Assembly (NCBI GenBank): GCA_900110635.1
Contig: FOEK01000009.1
Span: 1-64,000, forward strand
Direction of reading: 5' to 3'
DNA: 64,000 bases
From: Lachnospiraceae bacterium NE2001
Lineage (GTDB): Bacteria; Bacillota; Clostridia; Lachnospirales; Lachnospiraceae
Below the pieces are notes generated by a model. The model was given only the letters and a program-made list of their open reading frames with translations, searched no databases and was not told the DNA's origin. Position numbers and translations under genes: made by a program. This document shows, in pieces, positions 53,401-62,285 of the stretch (the stretch's first letter is position 1; each line of letters opens with the position of its first letter).

Positions 53401-54657
53401 ATAGCAGCTTTAATAATTACCATCTCTGCGGTTATTCTTGCTACAGCATCTCTCTTGAAACAGCCTGCTGTGGAGCTGCTCAGGGAAGCCAGTCCTAAGG
53501 GGGTAAAGGGTACAAGTGGTGGAAAACATATCCTTACACTTTTCCAGAGACTTATACTTCGAAATGTCATTTCAGATAAAATGAGGGTACTGGTAACCTT
53601 TGCCAGCATTGCCAGCTGCTGCGCCCTTGTAAATATCGGCTTCAGTATGAAGTTCGATCTGTCCAAAACAGAAACCATCGAATACGACCAGAAGGTCCAG
53701 TATGATTATAATCTGGAATATGATGTAGAATCTAAGGAGTCATCTCTGGAAGACGTGGAAGAGATACTCAAAAAATATAAAGCTGATTATGCAAATGCCA
53801 TGTCCTATTATTCCACATTTAAGGTTGATGGTGGTGGAGATATAGTCGAGGTTGTGGTGACTGATGTACCGAGTCTTGAGAGGTATTATGAATTCCTGGA
53901 TTATGATTCCAGAGCCCCTCTGACACTTGGAAAAGATGGAGTATATATAAAGGGCACCTATGCTAAGTCCTTTGATATAGAACCAGGGGACTCGATTATA
54001 ATAATGAACAGCCGAGGAGTTGAAGTAGAGGCCAAGGTAGCTGGAATATATGAGAATTATCTGGGACAGAAGCTCTATATGGATAGTGAGTATTACAGTT
54101 CACTTTTCCAGGAAGAACCTGAGATGAACAAATGCTTTGTAGCCTGTGACAAGTCAGTTTCAGATGATCTTGCTAAGGAACTAGAGGCAAACTCATATGT
54201 TCACGCAGTAGAGGATGCGACTGAAGATAAAACCCTTTTTGCTTCATACTTTAAGTCTCTTAATGGCCTGTTAGTTCTGATACTTTTTGTAGCAGTACTT
54301 ATGGCAGGAATTATTATCTCGAATCTGACATTTATGTATATTATCCAGAAGAAGGTAGAGATAATAATTATGAGAATAAATGGTTATTCATTTAAGGAGG
54401 TAAGAACCTATCTGTTAAATGAATCCTTCTTCACAACTATTTTGGGAATAATCGGAGGACTGCTGTTTGGTTCAGTTCTGGCCCGGAATATAATAGGTTC
54501 ATTTGAGAAGCCTCATCTTGCAATTTATAAGGGACTCAACCTAAAAGCCTGGCTTTTCTCAGCCCTTGTTACAATGTTCTTCTCACTGGTTATTAATTTT
54601 ATAGCTCTTAAGAGAGTGCGTGAAATGAAGATGACTGATATAGCCAATGTAAAATAG
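50404..54657 (+). CDS. Giant FtsX-type ABC permease with heptad-repeat coiled-coil domain
   Basis: 1417 residues. An N-terminal helix (~17-38) and a MacB-like outside domain (~45-230) are followed by ~620 residues of almost unbroken coiled coil (~245-870). Its first part repeats (T/A)LDS(A/S/N)K in sevens (LDSAKTTLDSAKTTLD), and its second repeats YNAGLAD-type sevens (YNAGLADYNIGLADYNAGL). Three helices form the first FtsX domain (~900-1015), a second outside domain follows (~1050-1300), and three more helices end the protein. GGGGAG lies before the ATG. The ATPase partner is the next gene. It is probably an envelope exporter or remodeller reaching through the cell wall. Confidence 0.88.
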   Translation: MTKTQLLDAIRNIKKNFVSYISILLISMLSAATYMGVTSASINLENGANDFYKASNFYDLEVVSSLLLSEDDIDAIRSLDQVESVVPFYFVSARTENNGVKENVSVMTSTGDMCVPTITDGEEPDTANECMIEDRLAESLELGVGDTITILGDDGEEAPYLLGTDFEITGIYQTTQHIKPSIKDNSYITVTEEAFDTEALKGCYMRAYVKLNDTKDDNIFKEKYTDKIDEAKKAFEDLASERTALRDADIRATYQSEIDDYAEILDEGKEKLDAAQASISDAEEEIAEGDKKLEDSSDELNELKAKLEAGLEELESAKSQLDTSKATLDSSKATLDSSKTTLDEKLNDLNTAEETLTTYDKEISTNEEKLVTAEAELSSARASLDTNKAKLDAAKVTLDSSKAALDSSKETLDTNKASLDSAKISLDSAKTTLDSAKTTLDLNKTKLDSAKETLDSAEETLKTNKETLDSNKETLDSNKETLDESKEKLDAGKQTLEDSFYQAEAVKTEVRDKISNKVTLFLWFAGIDKEINWSSEITNVDVTTASIQDFNITDSFKADILNDTVETLADRFITTYLIPDYIGTETYDYVKQKYEEFKATYGISIDIENAKLEAAREKIRTWNTGRQEYVSNLADYNAGLADYNIGLADYNAGLEQYNAGYEEYSSGMEQYNAGYAEYSAGLAEYNSGLAEYNSKLADYNAGLAAYTEGEAKYNAGLAEYNEGLAIFAEGEKAYNSGLATYNENYETYISSKGQVESARSSWNESKSTYESNLESYQTAVNTYESSLSEYNSYLSEWNDKNDEYQAGLEEYNSGRDTYNGYVEEYEEGLKKLEEYKEELEDKKEEYSSSLSDYEKGKETLEDMQKQLDDMETCKWFVSGVEANVGYRHMGMTVDSVKNMGDNFTILFVILAALIIYATMARLISEQHKLVGATKAFGFYKREIFSKYLLFGLSALVFGLLFGVLVSFGFQKFAIVTFVNNYVLETPATKAVPHVIILVVIAALIITISAVILATASLLKQPAVELLREASPKGVKGTSGGKHILTLFQRLILRNVISDKMRVLVTFASIASCCALVNIGFSMKFDLSKTETIEYDQKVQYDYNLEYDVESKESSLEDVEEILKKYKADYANAMSYYSTFKVDGGGDIVEVVVTDVPSLERYYEFLDYDSRAPLTLGKDGVYIKGTYAKSFDIEPGDSIIIMNSRGVEVEAKVAGIYENYLGQKLYMDSEYYSSLFQEEPEMNKCFVACDKSVSDDLAKELEANSYVHAVEDATEDKTLFASYFKSLNGLLVLILFVAVLMAGIIISNLTFMYIIQKKVEIIIMRINGYSFKEVRTYLLNESFFTTILGIIGGLLFGSVLARNIIGSFEKPHLAIYKGLNLKAWLFSALVTMFFSLVINFIALKRVREMKMTDIANVK
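51799..51852 (+). repeat. 21-base tandem repeat inside the coiled coil
   Basis: Two perfect copies of a 21-base unit (51799-51819, 51820-51840) and a further 12 matching bases, encoding ETLDSNK heptads. It marks recent expansion of the coiled coil by slippage or unequal recombination. Confidence 0.9.
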
Positions 54658-54716
54658 ATAGTAGCTGTAGAACAGCTGCAATAGTTATAACATTTTATGC
54701 GGAATAGGATAAGCTT

Positions 54717-55937
54717 ATGGAACGAGATGTTAAGTACAAAAAAGCATTATGGATGATAATGGAGAGTCTTCTGGAGATTGATAGTATAGAAGATGCTCTG
54801 TCCTCGGCTCTGGAGGTTATTCTTGATGTTATGGACAGCGAGGCGGGGGCTATATGGATGCTGGATGAGAGGAAGGGACTTCTTCATCCTGTATTTCATA
54901 TGGGACCGATTGATCTCTCCAATATTCATATGGAAAATGGAATAGGAATCGAAGGTATAGTTACGTCTTCAGGCCAGTCGCTCCTTATAAGTGACGCTCT
55001 GAATGATCCGAGATTCATAGGTAACATATTCGACGATCAGGGTATGAAGACGGAGAGTCTTATCTGTGTACCCCTTAAGGCAGTTAAGAATACCATTGGC
55101 TGTGTTCATATCATCAATAGAAAAGATGGTCAGAAGTACAGTGAAGAGGATATGAAGCTCTGTGAACAGATGGCTGCACTTGCTGCCATGACCATTGAAG
55201 AAAAGGGGCTTATAATTGAGCTTCCTGAAGAAAAAGAGGTTATGGTATCTCTGAGAAATGTTATAAAGGAATTTCCATCCGGAGATCAGACTATCAGAGT
55301 TCTTAATGGTATAAATCTTGATATATATAAGAATGAGTTCGTTGTTGTTCTTGGAGAATCTGGCTGTGGTAAATCCACTATGATGAATATCATAGGTGGT
55401 ATGGATCAGATGACCAGTGGAGAACTGATTATCGATGGAGAGGATTTCTCTCATCCAACTGAGGATGAGCTGACCGAGTATCGAAGACATTATGTGGGAT
55501 TTATATTCCAGGCCTACAATCTTATGCCAAACCTTACGGCAATAGAAAATGTTAAGTTTATTGCTGATATCAGTGAGAATCCTATGAATCCAGCTGATGC
55601 AATAGAAATGGTAGGTCTAACTGAAAGAGCAAATAACTTCCCTGCAAAGCTTTCTGGTGGACAGCAGCAGAGAGTATCAATTGCTCGTGCACTTGTTAAA
55701 AATCCTAAGATCATTCTGGCTGATGAGCCAACAGCGGCTCTTGACTTTAAGACAGGTCAGGAGGTTCTTATAGTGCTTGAGGATGTAATAAAGAAATGTG
55801 GAACCACCATTGTTATGGTTACCCACAATGTTGAGATAGCGAAGATGGCAAATAGAGTTATAAAGCTTAGAGGAGGACAGGTATCAAGCGTTAAAACTAA
55901 TCTGAATCCTCTTCCAGCAAGAGAGATTATTTGGTAG
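54717..55937 (+). CDS. ABC transporter ATPase with N-terminal GAF domain
   Basis: 406 residues. Residues ~1-160 form a GAF domain (EAGAIWMLDERKGLL, GIEGIVTSSGQSLLI, SLICVPLKAVKNTIGCVHIIN, EDMKLCEQMAALAAMTIEE). Residues ~172-395 are a LolD/MacB-type ATPase with Walker A GESGCGKSTMM, signature LSGGQQQRVSIARAL and Walker B ILADEPTAALD. It serves the FtsX permease 59 bases upstream. A ligand-sensing GAF on a transporter ATPase would let a cytosolic small molecule gate export directly. The frame is continuous and there is no ribosome site between the domains, so it is a true fusion. Confidence 0.9.
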   Translation: MERDVKYKKALWMIMESLLEIDSIEDALSSALEVILDVMDSEAGAIWMLDERKGLLHPVFHMGPIDLSNIHMENGIGIEGIVTSSGQSLLISDALNDPRFIGNIFDDQGMKTESLICVPLKAVKNTIGCVHIINRKDGQKYSEEDMKLCEQMAALAAMTIEEKGLIIELPEEKEVMVSLRNVIKEFPSGDQTIRVLNGINLDIYKNEFVVVLGESGCGKSTMMNIIGGMDQMTSGELIIDGEDFSHPTEDELTEYRRHYVGFIFQAYNLMPNLTAIENVKFIADISENPMNPADAIEMVGLTERANNFPAKLSGGQQQRVSIARALVKNPKIILADEPTAALDFKTGQEVLIVLEDVIKKCGTTIVMVTHNVEIAKMANRVIKLRGGQVSSVKTNLNPLPAREIIW

Positions 55938-56014
55938 GGTTTAATATATGACTTACGCGATTGCTGTTACACTTATTATATTATTTCTTTTGTAAAGAAA
56001 GAGTTTTTATTAAA

Positions 56015-56998
56015 ATGATAATTAGTCTTGCCCCTATGGAGGGGATAACTACATACATATATCGAAATGCGATTGCTAAGTACTATGGGGGTATAGATCG
56101 TTACTATACCCCTTTTCTTACGGCCAGTCATCTGAAGGGACGGGAACTAAGGGATGTTCATCCTGACAATAATAAAGGTCTGGACCTGGTACCGCAGATT
56201 CTGACAAATGATTCTGAACTGTTTCTAACTATTACAAGACAACTGGCAGACCTGGGATACACAGAGGTTAATCTTAATCTGGGATGTCCATCTGGTACAG
56301 TTGTATCAAAGGGAAGAGGTGCAGGGTTTCTTGATTATCCTGATAAGCTGGATAAGTTTCTTTATGATATCTTTGAGGGTTGTAATGATAAAATACAGAT
56401 TTCCATAAAAACAAGAATCGGAATGGACTTTCTGTCAGAGTGGGAGGATATTCTTAAGGTTTACATAAAGTATCCAATAAAAGAACTTATCATCCATCCA
56501 AGACTTCGTAATGAGTTTTATGATGGGGAGGTTCATCTTGAAGCATTTGATCTGGCACAGGACATGTTTAGTGTAGAAGGTGTTAGTAGCAAAGAAGAAC
56601 TAACCAATGTAGATAGTAGTAAAGTGAAACTATGTTACAACGGAGACATCATAGATAAACCAACCTTCAGTAATGTAATAAGTATTATCAGGGATGATGA
56701 CCCATATATTATGATAGGTCGAGGTTTACTAATGAATCCGAACCTCGCTAACGAACTGAAGTCTGGTATAAGTCCAGAGTTTGATAAGAAGAGGTTCAGT
56801 GAGTTTCTTTCTGAGATAACAGATAACTATATAGAAGAGATGTCCAGTGAGAAACAGGTGGTAATGAAGATGAAGGAACTGTGGACTTACATCGCAAGAG
56901 GCCTGAATCTGGATAAGAAGCAGCTTAAGGAAATCTATAAATGCACCAGATTTCCAGACTATAAGAATACAGTTCAGATGATACTTCAAGGACTATAG
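56015..56998 (+). CDS. tRNA-dihydrouridine synthase family protein
   Basis: 327 residues from ATG 56015 (MIISLAPMEGITTYIYRNA, the family N-terminus); the upstream in-frame extension is not credible. TIM-barrel FMN enzyme: substrate-binding LAPMEGIT, LNLGCPSG with the catalytic Cys, KTRIGM, LIIHPR (typical LxxHxR) and the FMN phosphate site YNGDI/MIGRGLL. It reduces uridines in the tRNA D-loop with NADPH. The ribosome site is weak, AAAGAAAGAG about 12 bases away. Confidence 0.9.
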   Translation: MIISLAPMEGITTYIYRNAIAKYYGGIDRYYTPFLTASHLKGRELRDVHPDNNKGLDLVPQILTNDSELFLTITRQLADLGYTEVNLNLGCPSGTVVSKGRGAGFLDYPDKLDKFLYDIFEGCNDKIQISIKTRIGMDFLSEWEDILKVYIKYPIKELIIHPRLRNEFYDGEVHLEAFDLAQDMFSVEGVSSKEELTNVDSSKVKLCYNGDIIDKPTFSNVISIIRDDDPYIMIGRGLLMNPNLANELKSGISPEFDKKRFSEFLSEITDNYIEEMSSEKQVVMKMKELWTYIARGLNLDKKQLKEIYKCTRFPDYKNTVQMILQGL

Positions 56999-57039
56999 GA
57001 TATATAACAAAAATTGGTCTAATAAAGTCAATAAAGGGT

Positions 57040-57068
57040 TTGACCTTTTGGTTGTATTTATATAAACT
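57040..57068 (+). promoter_or_regulatory. Candidate promoter of the small membrane-protein pair
   Basis: TTGACC (57040-57045), a 17-base spacer and TAAACT (57063-57068); an overlapping TATAAA gives a shorter 15-base spacing. It lies ~70 bases before the first gene. Confidence 0.4.
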
Positions 57069-57136
57069 GTAATTAGCTTGTGGCAGATATGGCTACATAT
57101 GTATTAAATATCTAGGTATTTTAAGGAGGTAGCAAT

Positions 57137-57523
57137 ATGGCTTGTTTTCTAGTATCAACAGCTGAGGCTGTGATTGTAACCGCAGTAGAAAAGGTAGAAG
57201 AAAAGAAGGAACAGAAGAGAGAAGAAGCAGGGGAAGCTCCTGTAAGACATGTTCCTCTCAGTACAAAGCTTAAGTGGCTTAAGTATATGCTTCTTGGTGG
57301 AAGCTTTCTTCTTATGTTTGAGCATATATGGCACGGTGAGATAGTACCGTGGTTCCCATTCCTTTCAGCAATGTCAGATCCTGCTGATGCAACTGAAATG
57401 TTCCACGAGATGGCAACAGTTGGCGTTGCAATGGCGCTTCTGATTACATTTGTCTGGATCGGTATCTGCTTTGTGGCAGAACGTATCGTAAAGCGTGAGG
57501 AAGCTCCTCAGCCAGAGATGTAA
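57137..57523 (+). CDS. Membrane protein of unknown function, first of a pair
   Basis: 128 residues. A short hydrophobic start (MACFLVSTAEAVIVTAV), a Lys/Glu-rich segment (~22-38) and two helices: ~50-68 (YMLLGGSFLLMFEHIWHGE) and ~92-115. Three His (HIWH, FHEM) at the outer edges of the helices could bind a metal or haem. AAGGAGG lies 8 bases before the ATG. I do not recognise a family. It is cotranscribed with the next gene. Confidence 0.75.
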   Translation: MACFLVSTAEAVIVTAVEKVEEKKEQKREEAGEAPVRHVPLSTKLKWLKYMLLGGSFLLMFEHIWHGEIVPWFPFLSAMSDPADATEMFHEMATVGVAMALLITFVWIGICFVAERIVKREEAPQPEM

Positions 57524-57534
57524 GGAGGTACGTT

Positions 57535-57855
57535 ATGACTTTGTTAATTACTATATTCGCAGCCGTAGTTGCAACATACAAATGGTACACTCGTAAGAAC
57601 GATGATTCTCAGCTTAGCATTTTGGTCTTTATGTACTGGGGTGCATCTCTTATGTGGATGGTGGATGCAGTATTCGAGTATGCAGAGCTTAAAGCAGAAT
57701 ATTTCAGTCCAGCTCCAGCAGATATGTTAAATGATGCATTTCTTGGTCTCTGTGTAGTAGCGCTTGGACTTATCGTATGGATTGTGAGACTTCTTATCAA
57801 GGACCCTAAGGGAGTACTTAGGAAGAGTCTTCAAAAAGAGTCAGTTAACAATTAA
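57535..57855 (+). CDS. Membrane protein of unknown function, second of a pair
   Basis: 106 residues with three hydrophobic segments (~2-16, ~30-50, ~70-90) and a basic C-terminus. AAGGAGG lies 6 bases before the ATG, and the gap to the first gene is 11 bases. An acidic patch (VDAVFEYAELKAEYF) follows the second helix. The tight coupling suggests that the two make a membrane complex. A terminator follows. Confidence 0.75.
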   Translation: MTLLITIFAAVVATYKWYTRKNDDSQLSILVFMYWGASLMWMVDAVFEYAELKAEYFSPAPADMLNDAFLGLCVVALGLIVWIVRLLIKDPKGVLRKSLQKESVNN

Positions 57856-57914
57856 TTCAATAACCACAAATATTAGTACTTTCCTTTGATTTTAGATACA
57901 ATATGTGGTACATT

Positions 57915-57965
57915 AAAGAACAGTGGGTATTTCTAGCCTGTAGAATACCTTGCTGTTCTTTTTTG
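57915..57965 (+). terminator. Terminator before the topoisomerase genes
   Basis: AAAGAACAG and CTGTTCTTT pair with an inner GGTATTTCTA/TAGAATACC stem and loop GCCTG, followed by a T-rich tail. Confidence 0.85.
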
Positions 57966-58021
57966 AATTATCCAATAAAGCTTATTATATATAAAGCAAT
58001 TTTCCAATAAAGGAGTTATTC

Positions 58022-60328
58022 ATGGAAACTATTAAAACGATTGACTATGAAGAGGAGATGGGGCAGGACTATGTGGACTATGCCATGTCGGTAATCACTG
58101 ACCGTGCCCTTCCTGATGTAAAGGATGGACTGAAGCCTGTTCAGCGTAGAGTTCTTTATTCTCTGTCTGAGCTGACTCGTTCTGACAGTCCTCATCGTAA
58201 ATGTGCACGTATAGTGGGTGATACAATGGGTAAATATCATCCACACGGCGATAGTTCTATATATGAATGTCTTGTAAATCTGGCACAGAGCTGGAAGCTT
58301 CCAATCCCACTTGTGGATCCTCACGGAAACTTTGGTGATGTGTCTGGTTCAGGCGCTGCTGCAATGCGTTACACCGAGGCTCGTATTGCAAAGTATGCTG
58401 AGGAAGGTCTGAAGGATCTGAAATACTGCGAGTTTATGCCGAACTTTGACGGCACAGAGCAGGAACCAGTTCATATACCATTTCTCATTCCTAATATGCT
58501 TACCTCAGGTGCTACAGGTATTGCCGTTGGTATGGCTACTAATATTCCGACTCACAATCTGGAAGAGATTGCAAATGCTGAGATAGCATATATAGAGAAT
58601 AAAGATATAACCACAGAGGAACTGCTTGAATACGTAAAGGGTCCGGATTTTGCTACAGGCGGTATCATCAATGTTGACAGGGCTACGCTCCTTCAGATAT
58701 ATGAGACTGGTCTTGGCAAGGTGAGAGTTCGAGGCAAGGTTGAGATTCGTGATGCAGGTCGTGGAAGAAAGTCAATCTGTGTAACTGAGATCCCTGTAAC
58801 AATGATAAATGGTACTGAGAAGTTCCTCAATACCGTAGCAGACCTGGTTCGTCAGGGCAAACTTCCGGCTGTTGTAGATATAGCTGACCGAGGTGATAAG
58901 GATGGTGAGTGCTTATGTATAGATGTCAAGAAGGGCACCACTGATGAAGAGATAGATAAGATACTGAATATTCTGTATAAGAAGGCTGGCCTTGAAGAGA
59001 ATTACAGTGTCAATATGAACTGTATCTACAATCGTAAGCCAGAGGTTATGGGACTTAAGAGAATCCTGGAGTGCTATACAGAGTACAAGTGGGAGGTTTA
59101 TACATCCAAGTATAACCGTCTTCTGGAAGCTGAGAGAGATGTACGTGAGATCAAGTCTGGACTTCTTGAAGCTGTAGACGTGATCGATCTTATCATAGAG
59201 ATTCTTCGAGGTTCAGCAACCACAAAAGAAGCTAAGGAATGCCTGATGTTCGGTAAGACCGACAACATCAAGTTTAGATATAAGGGCTCGGTGGCTGACG
59301 CTAAGGAGTTACATTTCACCGAAAAACAGACAGATGCGATTCTCGCTATGAGACTTCAGAAGCTGATCGGTCTTGAGATTGACGTTCTGAAGAAGGAGCT
59401 GGAAGAGGCTGAGAAGAAGATAGCGAAGTACGAGAAGCTTCTTAAGTCTGAGGCTGCTATGAAGAAGCAGATGATCGCTGATATTGAGGACCTGAAGAAG
59501 AGATATGCTATACCACGCCGCTCTGTAATAGAGGATCTGGGCGAGGTAGTAGTTGAGAAGGAGAAGGTTGTCGCAACAGAAGAGACGATCCTTCTTGACA
59601 GATTTTTCTATATCAAGTCTGCGCCAAGGAGCGTGTTCGAGAAGAATCCTGACGTTGTAAGAAAATACGACTTAAATGTTATGTCAACCGATCGCATAGC
59701 CATATTTGACAGCGAAGGAATGGTGCATATTATTAAGGTTTCCGATATTCTGAAGAAACAGCAGAAGAAGGACAAGAAGTTCAGGATAACGGATAAGGGT
59801 ATTCAGATATTTGAGTTCTGTGGCATGAGTCACTCTGCAGATGTGGTGGCGCTGATGAATGTGTCCGAGATGAATCCGGCTGGAAATCTGGATTCTGACA
59901 CAGCCAAGACTGTTCTCGAGACAGCAGGCGTTAAGGCTCCATTTAACCTAAACGAAGATGGCAGCATTGATGGCTATGAGGGCCAGAATCTAGTATTTGT
60001 TACCTCTGAAGGTAAGGCAAAGCGCGCAGCGGCAGCCCTCTTTGATACATCACGTAAGACAGCCCAGGCTATAAAGGCAAATGTGGTCTATGTAGGCTAT
60101 GAGGCTGAGTACATTGTGGCAGAGACTGAGAATGGTTACTCAATTAAGGTTAAGACCGATGAGGTGCCAGTACAGGGCAAGGGCGCAGGTGGTGTACAGC
60201 TCATATCTCTTCGCCGTGGTGACCACGTGGCAAAGGCTATAACCGCCGGTAATGACGCTGAGTTTAATGGCATTTCACTTTCTAACATGAAGGCCGTAAA
60301 ACGAGGCGGCAAAGGAAACAAGAAATAA
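58022..60328 (+). CDS. parC: Type IIA DNA topoisomerase subunit A (probably topo IV ParC)
   Basis: 768 residues. The breakage-reunion domain starts MGQDYVDYAMSVITDRALPDVKDGLKPVQRRVLY. The catalytic Tyr is in AAMRYTEARI, with the HPHGDSSIYE quinolone-pocket region before it. A coiled-coil stretch (~440-490) and a C-terminal beta-propeller-like region follow, with VPVQGKGAGGVQL where the gyrase box would be; it is not a clean QRRGGKG, which favours ParC over GyrA. It cuts and rejoins DNA for decatenation together with the B subunit 19 bases downstream. AAAGGAG precedes the ATG. Confidence 0.9.
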   Translation: METIKTIDYEEEMGQDYVDYAMSVITDRALPDVKDGLKPVQRRVLYSLSELTRSDSPHRKCARIVGDTMGKYHPHGDSSIYECLVNLAQSWKLPIPLVDPHGNFGDVSGSGAAAMRYTEARIAKYAEEGLKDLKYCEFMPNFDGTEQEPVHIPFLIPNMLTSGATGIAVGMATNIPTHNLEEIANAEIAYIENKDITTEELLEYVKGPDFATGGIINVDRATLLQIYETGLGKVRVRGKVEIRDAGRGRKSICVTEIPVTMINGTEKFLNTVADLVRQGKLPAVVDIADRGDKDGECLCIDVKKGTTDEEIDKILNILYKKAGLEENYSVNMNCIYNRKPEVMGLKRILECYTEYKWEVYTSKYNRLLEAERDVREIKSGLLEAVDVIDLIIEILRGSATTKEAKECLMFGKTDNIKFRYKGSVADAKELHFTEKQTDAILAMRLQKLIGLEIDVLKKELEEAEKKIAKYEKLLKSEAAMKKQMIADIEDLKKRYAIPRRSVIEDLGEVVVEKEKVVATEETILLDRFFYIKSAPRSVFEKNPDVVRKYDLNVMSTDRIAIFDSEGMVHIIKVSDILKKQQKKDKKFRITDKGIQIFEFCGMSHSADVVALMNVSEMNPAGNLDSDTAKTVLETAGVKAPFNLNEDGSIDGYEGQNLVFVTSEGKAKRAAAALFDTSRKTAQAIKANVVYVGYEAEYIVAETENGYSIKVKTDEVPVQGKGAGGVQLISLRRGDHVAKAITAGNDAEFNGISLSNMKAVKRGGKGNKK

Positions 60329-60347
60329 CAGGATGAGGTGTATATAA

Positions 60348-62270
60348 ATGGCAACTAAAAAGAACGATTCATACGATAGCGAGTCGATCAAGGTCTTAAA
60401 AGGTCTGGAGCCTGTAAGACTTCGTCCGGGTATGTATATCGGTAGCACCGGAAGAACCGGACTTAATCATCTGGTTCAGGAGATTATCGATAATGCGGTG
60501 GACGAGCATCTGGCTGGCTATTGCAAGAATATATATGTAGCTCTTAATGAGGACGGTTCCGCAACTGTGGAGGACGACGGTCGTGGAATCCCTGTTGATC
60601 TTCATCCGACAGAGAAGAAGAGTGCTGAGCGAGTAGTATTTACAGTGCTTCACTCTGGAGGTAAGTTCAACGATTCAGTATATAAGATAAGTGGTGGTCT
60701 GCATGGTGTAGGTTCCGCTGTAGTTAATGCGCTTTCCAAGAAGCTTATTGTGGATGTATATCGTGATGGAAATGTATATCACGACACTTATGAGTATGGC
60801 AAGCCAAAGACCAAGCTGATAGACGGACTTCTTCCTTGTGAACCTTGTGTTCCGGCAAAGAAGACTGGTACTCGTGTAACTCTCTATCCTGATGATACAA
60901 TCTTTGAGACTGTTAAGTTTAAATCCAGTGCTATCCGTCAGCGAATAAAAGAGACATGCTATCTTAATCCGGAGCTTACTATAACATTTGTAAATAAAAG
61001 AGATGGCTATCCGCCTGAGGTATTTCATCAGCCAGGAGGACTTACAGCCTTCGTTGAGGATATATCCAAGGATATGACCAAGACCTCGCCTGTTGTTTCT
61101 ATCAAGGGCGAGAAGAATGGCATCGAGGCAGATATTGTCTTCGTCTGCACTGAGGATGGAGATGAAAATGTTATCGGTTTCACCAACAACATTACTAACC
61201 CTGAGGGTGGTACCCATGTTGCCGGCTATAAAGCAGCATTTGCGAAGATCATTAATAACTATGCGCGTAATGAGCTGGGAGTTCTAAAAGAGAAAGATTC
61301 CAATCTCTCTGGTGCTGATATAAGACAGGGCGTTCAGGCCATTGTATCTGTAAAGCATCCAGATCCACAGTTTGAGGGTCAGACAAAGACTCGTCTTTCT
61401 AACACAGACGTAACTCCTGCAGTGGATGCCATAATGAGAGAGCAGCTCACAGTTTATTTTGACCGTAATTATGATGTGCTAAAAGACATAGTAGACAGAG
61501 CGGTTGAGACTGCAAAGGAGAAGGCGAAGAACAAGACAAAGGTCAACCTGAACAAGTTCTCCTTCGAGGGTAACGGCAAGCTTGTCCGTCAGGAGAGTAA
61601 TGAAGCAGACAAATGTGAAATCTTCATAGTCGAGGGTGATTCCGCTGGTGGCTCAGCTAAGTCTGCCCGTAACCGTAAGTATCAGGCAATTCTTCCACTT
61701 CGTGGTAAGATCCTGAACGTTGAGAAGGTGCCAGTTGCAAAGGTTCTTGAGAATAAAGAAATCCAGGCGATGATCAATGCCTTCGGCTGCGGTTTTTCTA
61801 CTGGATTTGGAAATGATTTTGACATAGAGAAGCTGAATTATGATAAAATAATCATAATGACTGATGCCGACGTGGACGGCGCCCATATCGCAACACTGCT
61901 TCTTACCTTCTTCTATAGATTTTACCCAGAGCTTATAACAGAGGGGCATATCTATATAGCTATCCCGCCTCTTTACAGAGTGGGTGAGGGCAAGAAGGCA
62001 AAGTACCTTTACTCAGATGATGAACTGGAGAAGTATCGTCGTGACCATAGTGGCAAGTTCCTTATCCAGCGTTACAAGGGTCTTGGTGAAATGGATGCGA
62101 ATCAGCTCTTTGAGACAACTATGGATCCTGAACACAGGGTATTGAAGCAGGTTATGATCTCCAGCCGCGCAGAGGCTGCATCTATTACCAGTACACTTAT
62201 GGGCTCTGAGGTTGCACCTCGTCGTCAGTACATTGAAGAAAATTCAAAGGACGCTCGTGTTGATTCATAA
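60348..62270 (+). CDS. parE: Type IIA DNA topoisomerase subunit B (probably topo IV ParE)
   Basis: 640 residues, the full B-subunit length. GHKL ATPase: EIIDNAVDE, DGRGIPVDLH and SGGLHGVGSAVVNAL. The transducer domain follows, then TOPRIM with VEGDSAGGSAKSARNRK, LPLRGKILNVEK and DADVDGAHI. The C-terminus ends in the usual RYKGLGEMDANQLFETTMDP region. It supplies ATP-driven strand passage. The order A before B, away from any dnaA-recF region, supports topo IV over gyrase. Confidence 0.92.
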   Translation: MATKKNDSYDSESIKVLKGLEPVRLRPGMYIGSTGRTGLNHLVQEIIDNAVDEHLAGYCKNIYVALNEDGSATVEDDGRGIPVDLHPTEKKSAERVVFTVLHSGGKFNDSVYKISGGLHGVGSAVVNALSKKLIVDVYRDGNVYHDTYEYGKPKTKLIDGLLPCEPCVPAKKTGTRVTLYPDDTIFETVKFKSSAIRQRIKETCYLNPELTITFVNKRDGYPPEVFHQPGGLTAFVEDISKDMTKTSPVVSIKGEKNGIEADIVFVCTEDGDENVIGFTNNITNPEGGTHVAGYKAAFAKIINNYARNELGVLKEKDSNLSGADIRQGVQAIVSVKHPDPQFEGQTKTRLSNTDVTPAVDAIMREQLTVYFDRNYDVLKDIVDRAVETAKEKAKNKTKVNLNKFSFEGNGKLVRQESNEADKCEIFIVEGDSAGGSAKSARNRKYQAILPLRGKILNVEKVPVAKVLENKEIQAMINAFGCGFSTGFGNDFDIEKLNYDKIIIMTDADVDGAHIATLLLTFFYRFYPELITEGHIYIAIPPLYRVGEGKKAKYLYSDDELEKYRRDHSGKFLIQRYKGLGEMDANQLFETTMDPEHRVLKQVMISSRAEAASITSTLMGSEVAPRRQYIEENSKDARVDS

Positions 62271-62285
62271 AAGGGAGGTGTTTTA

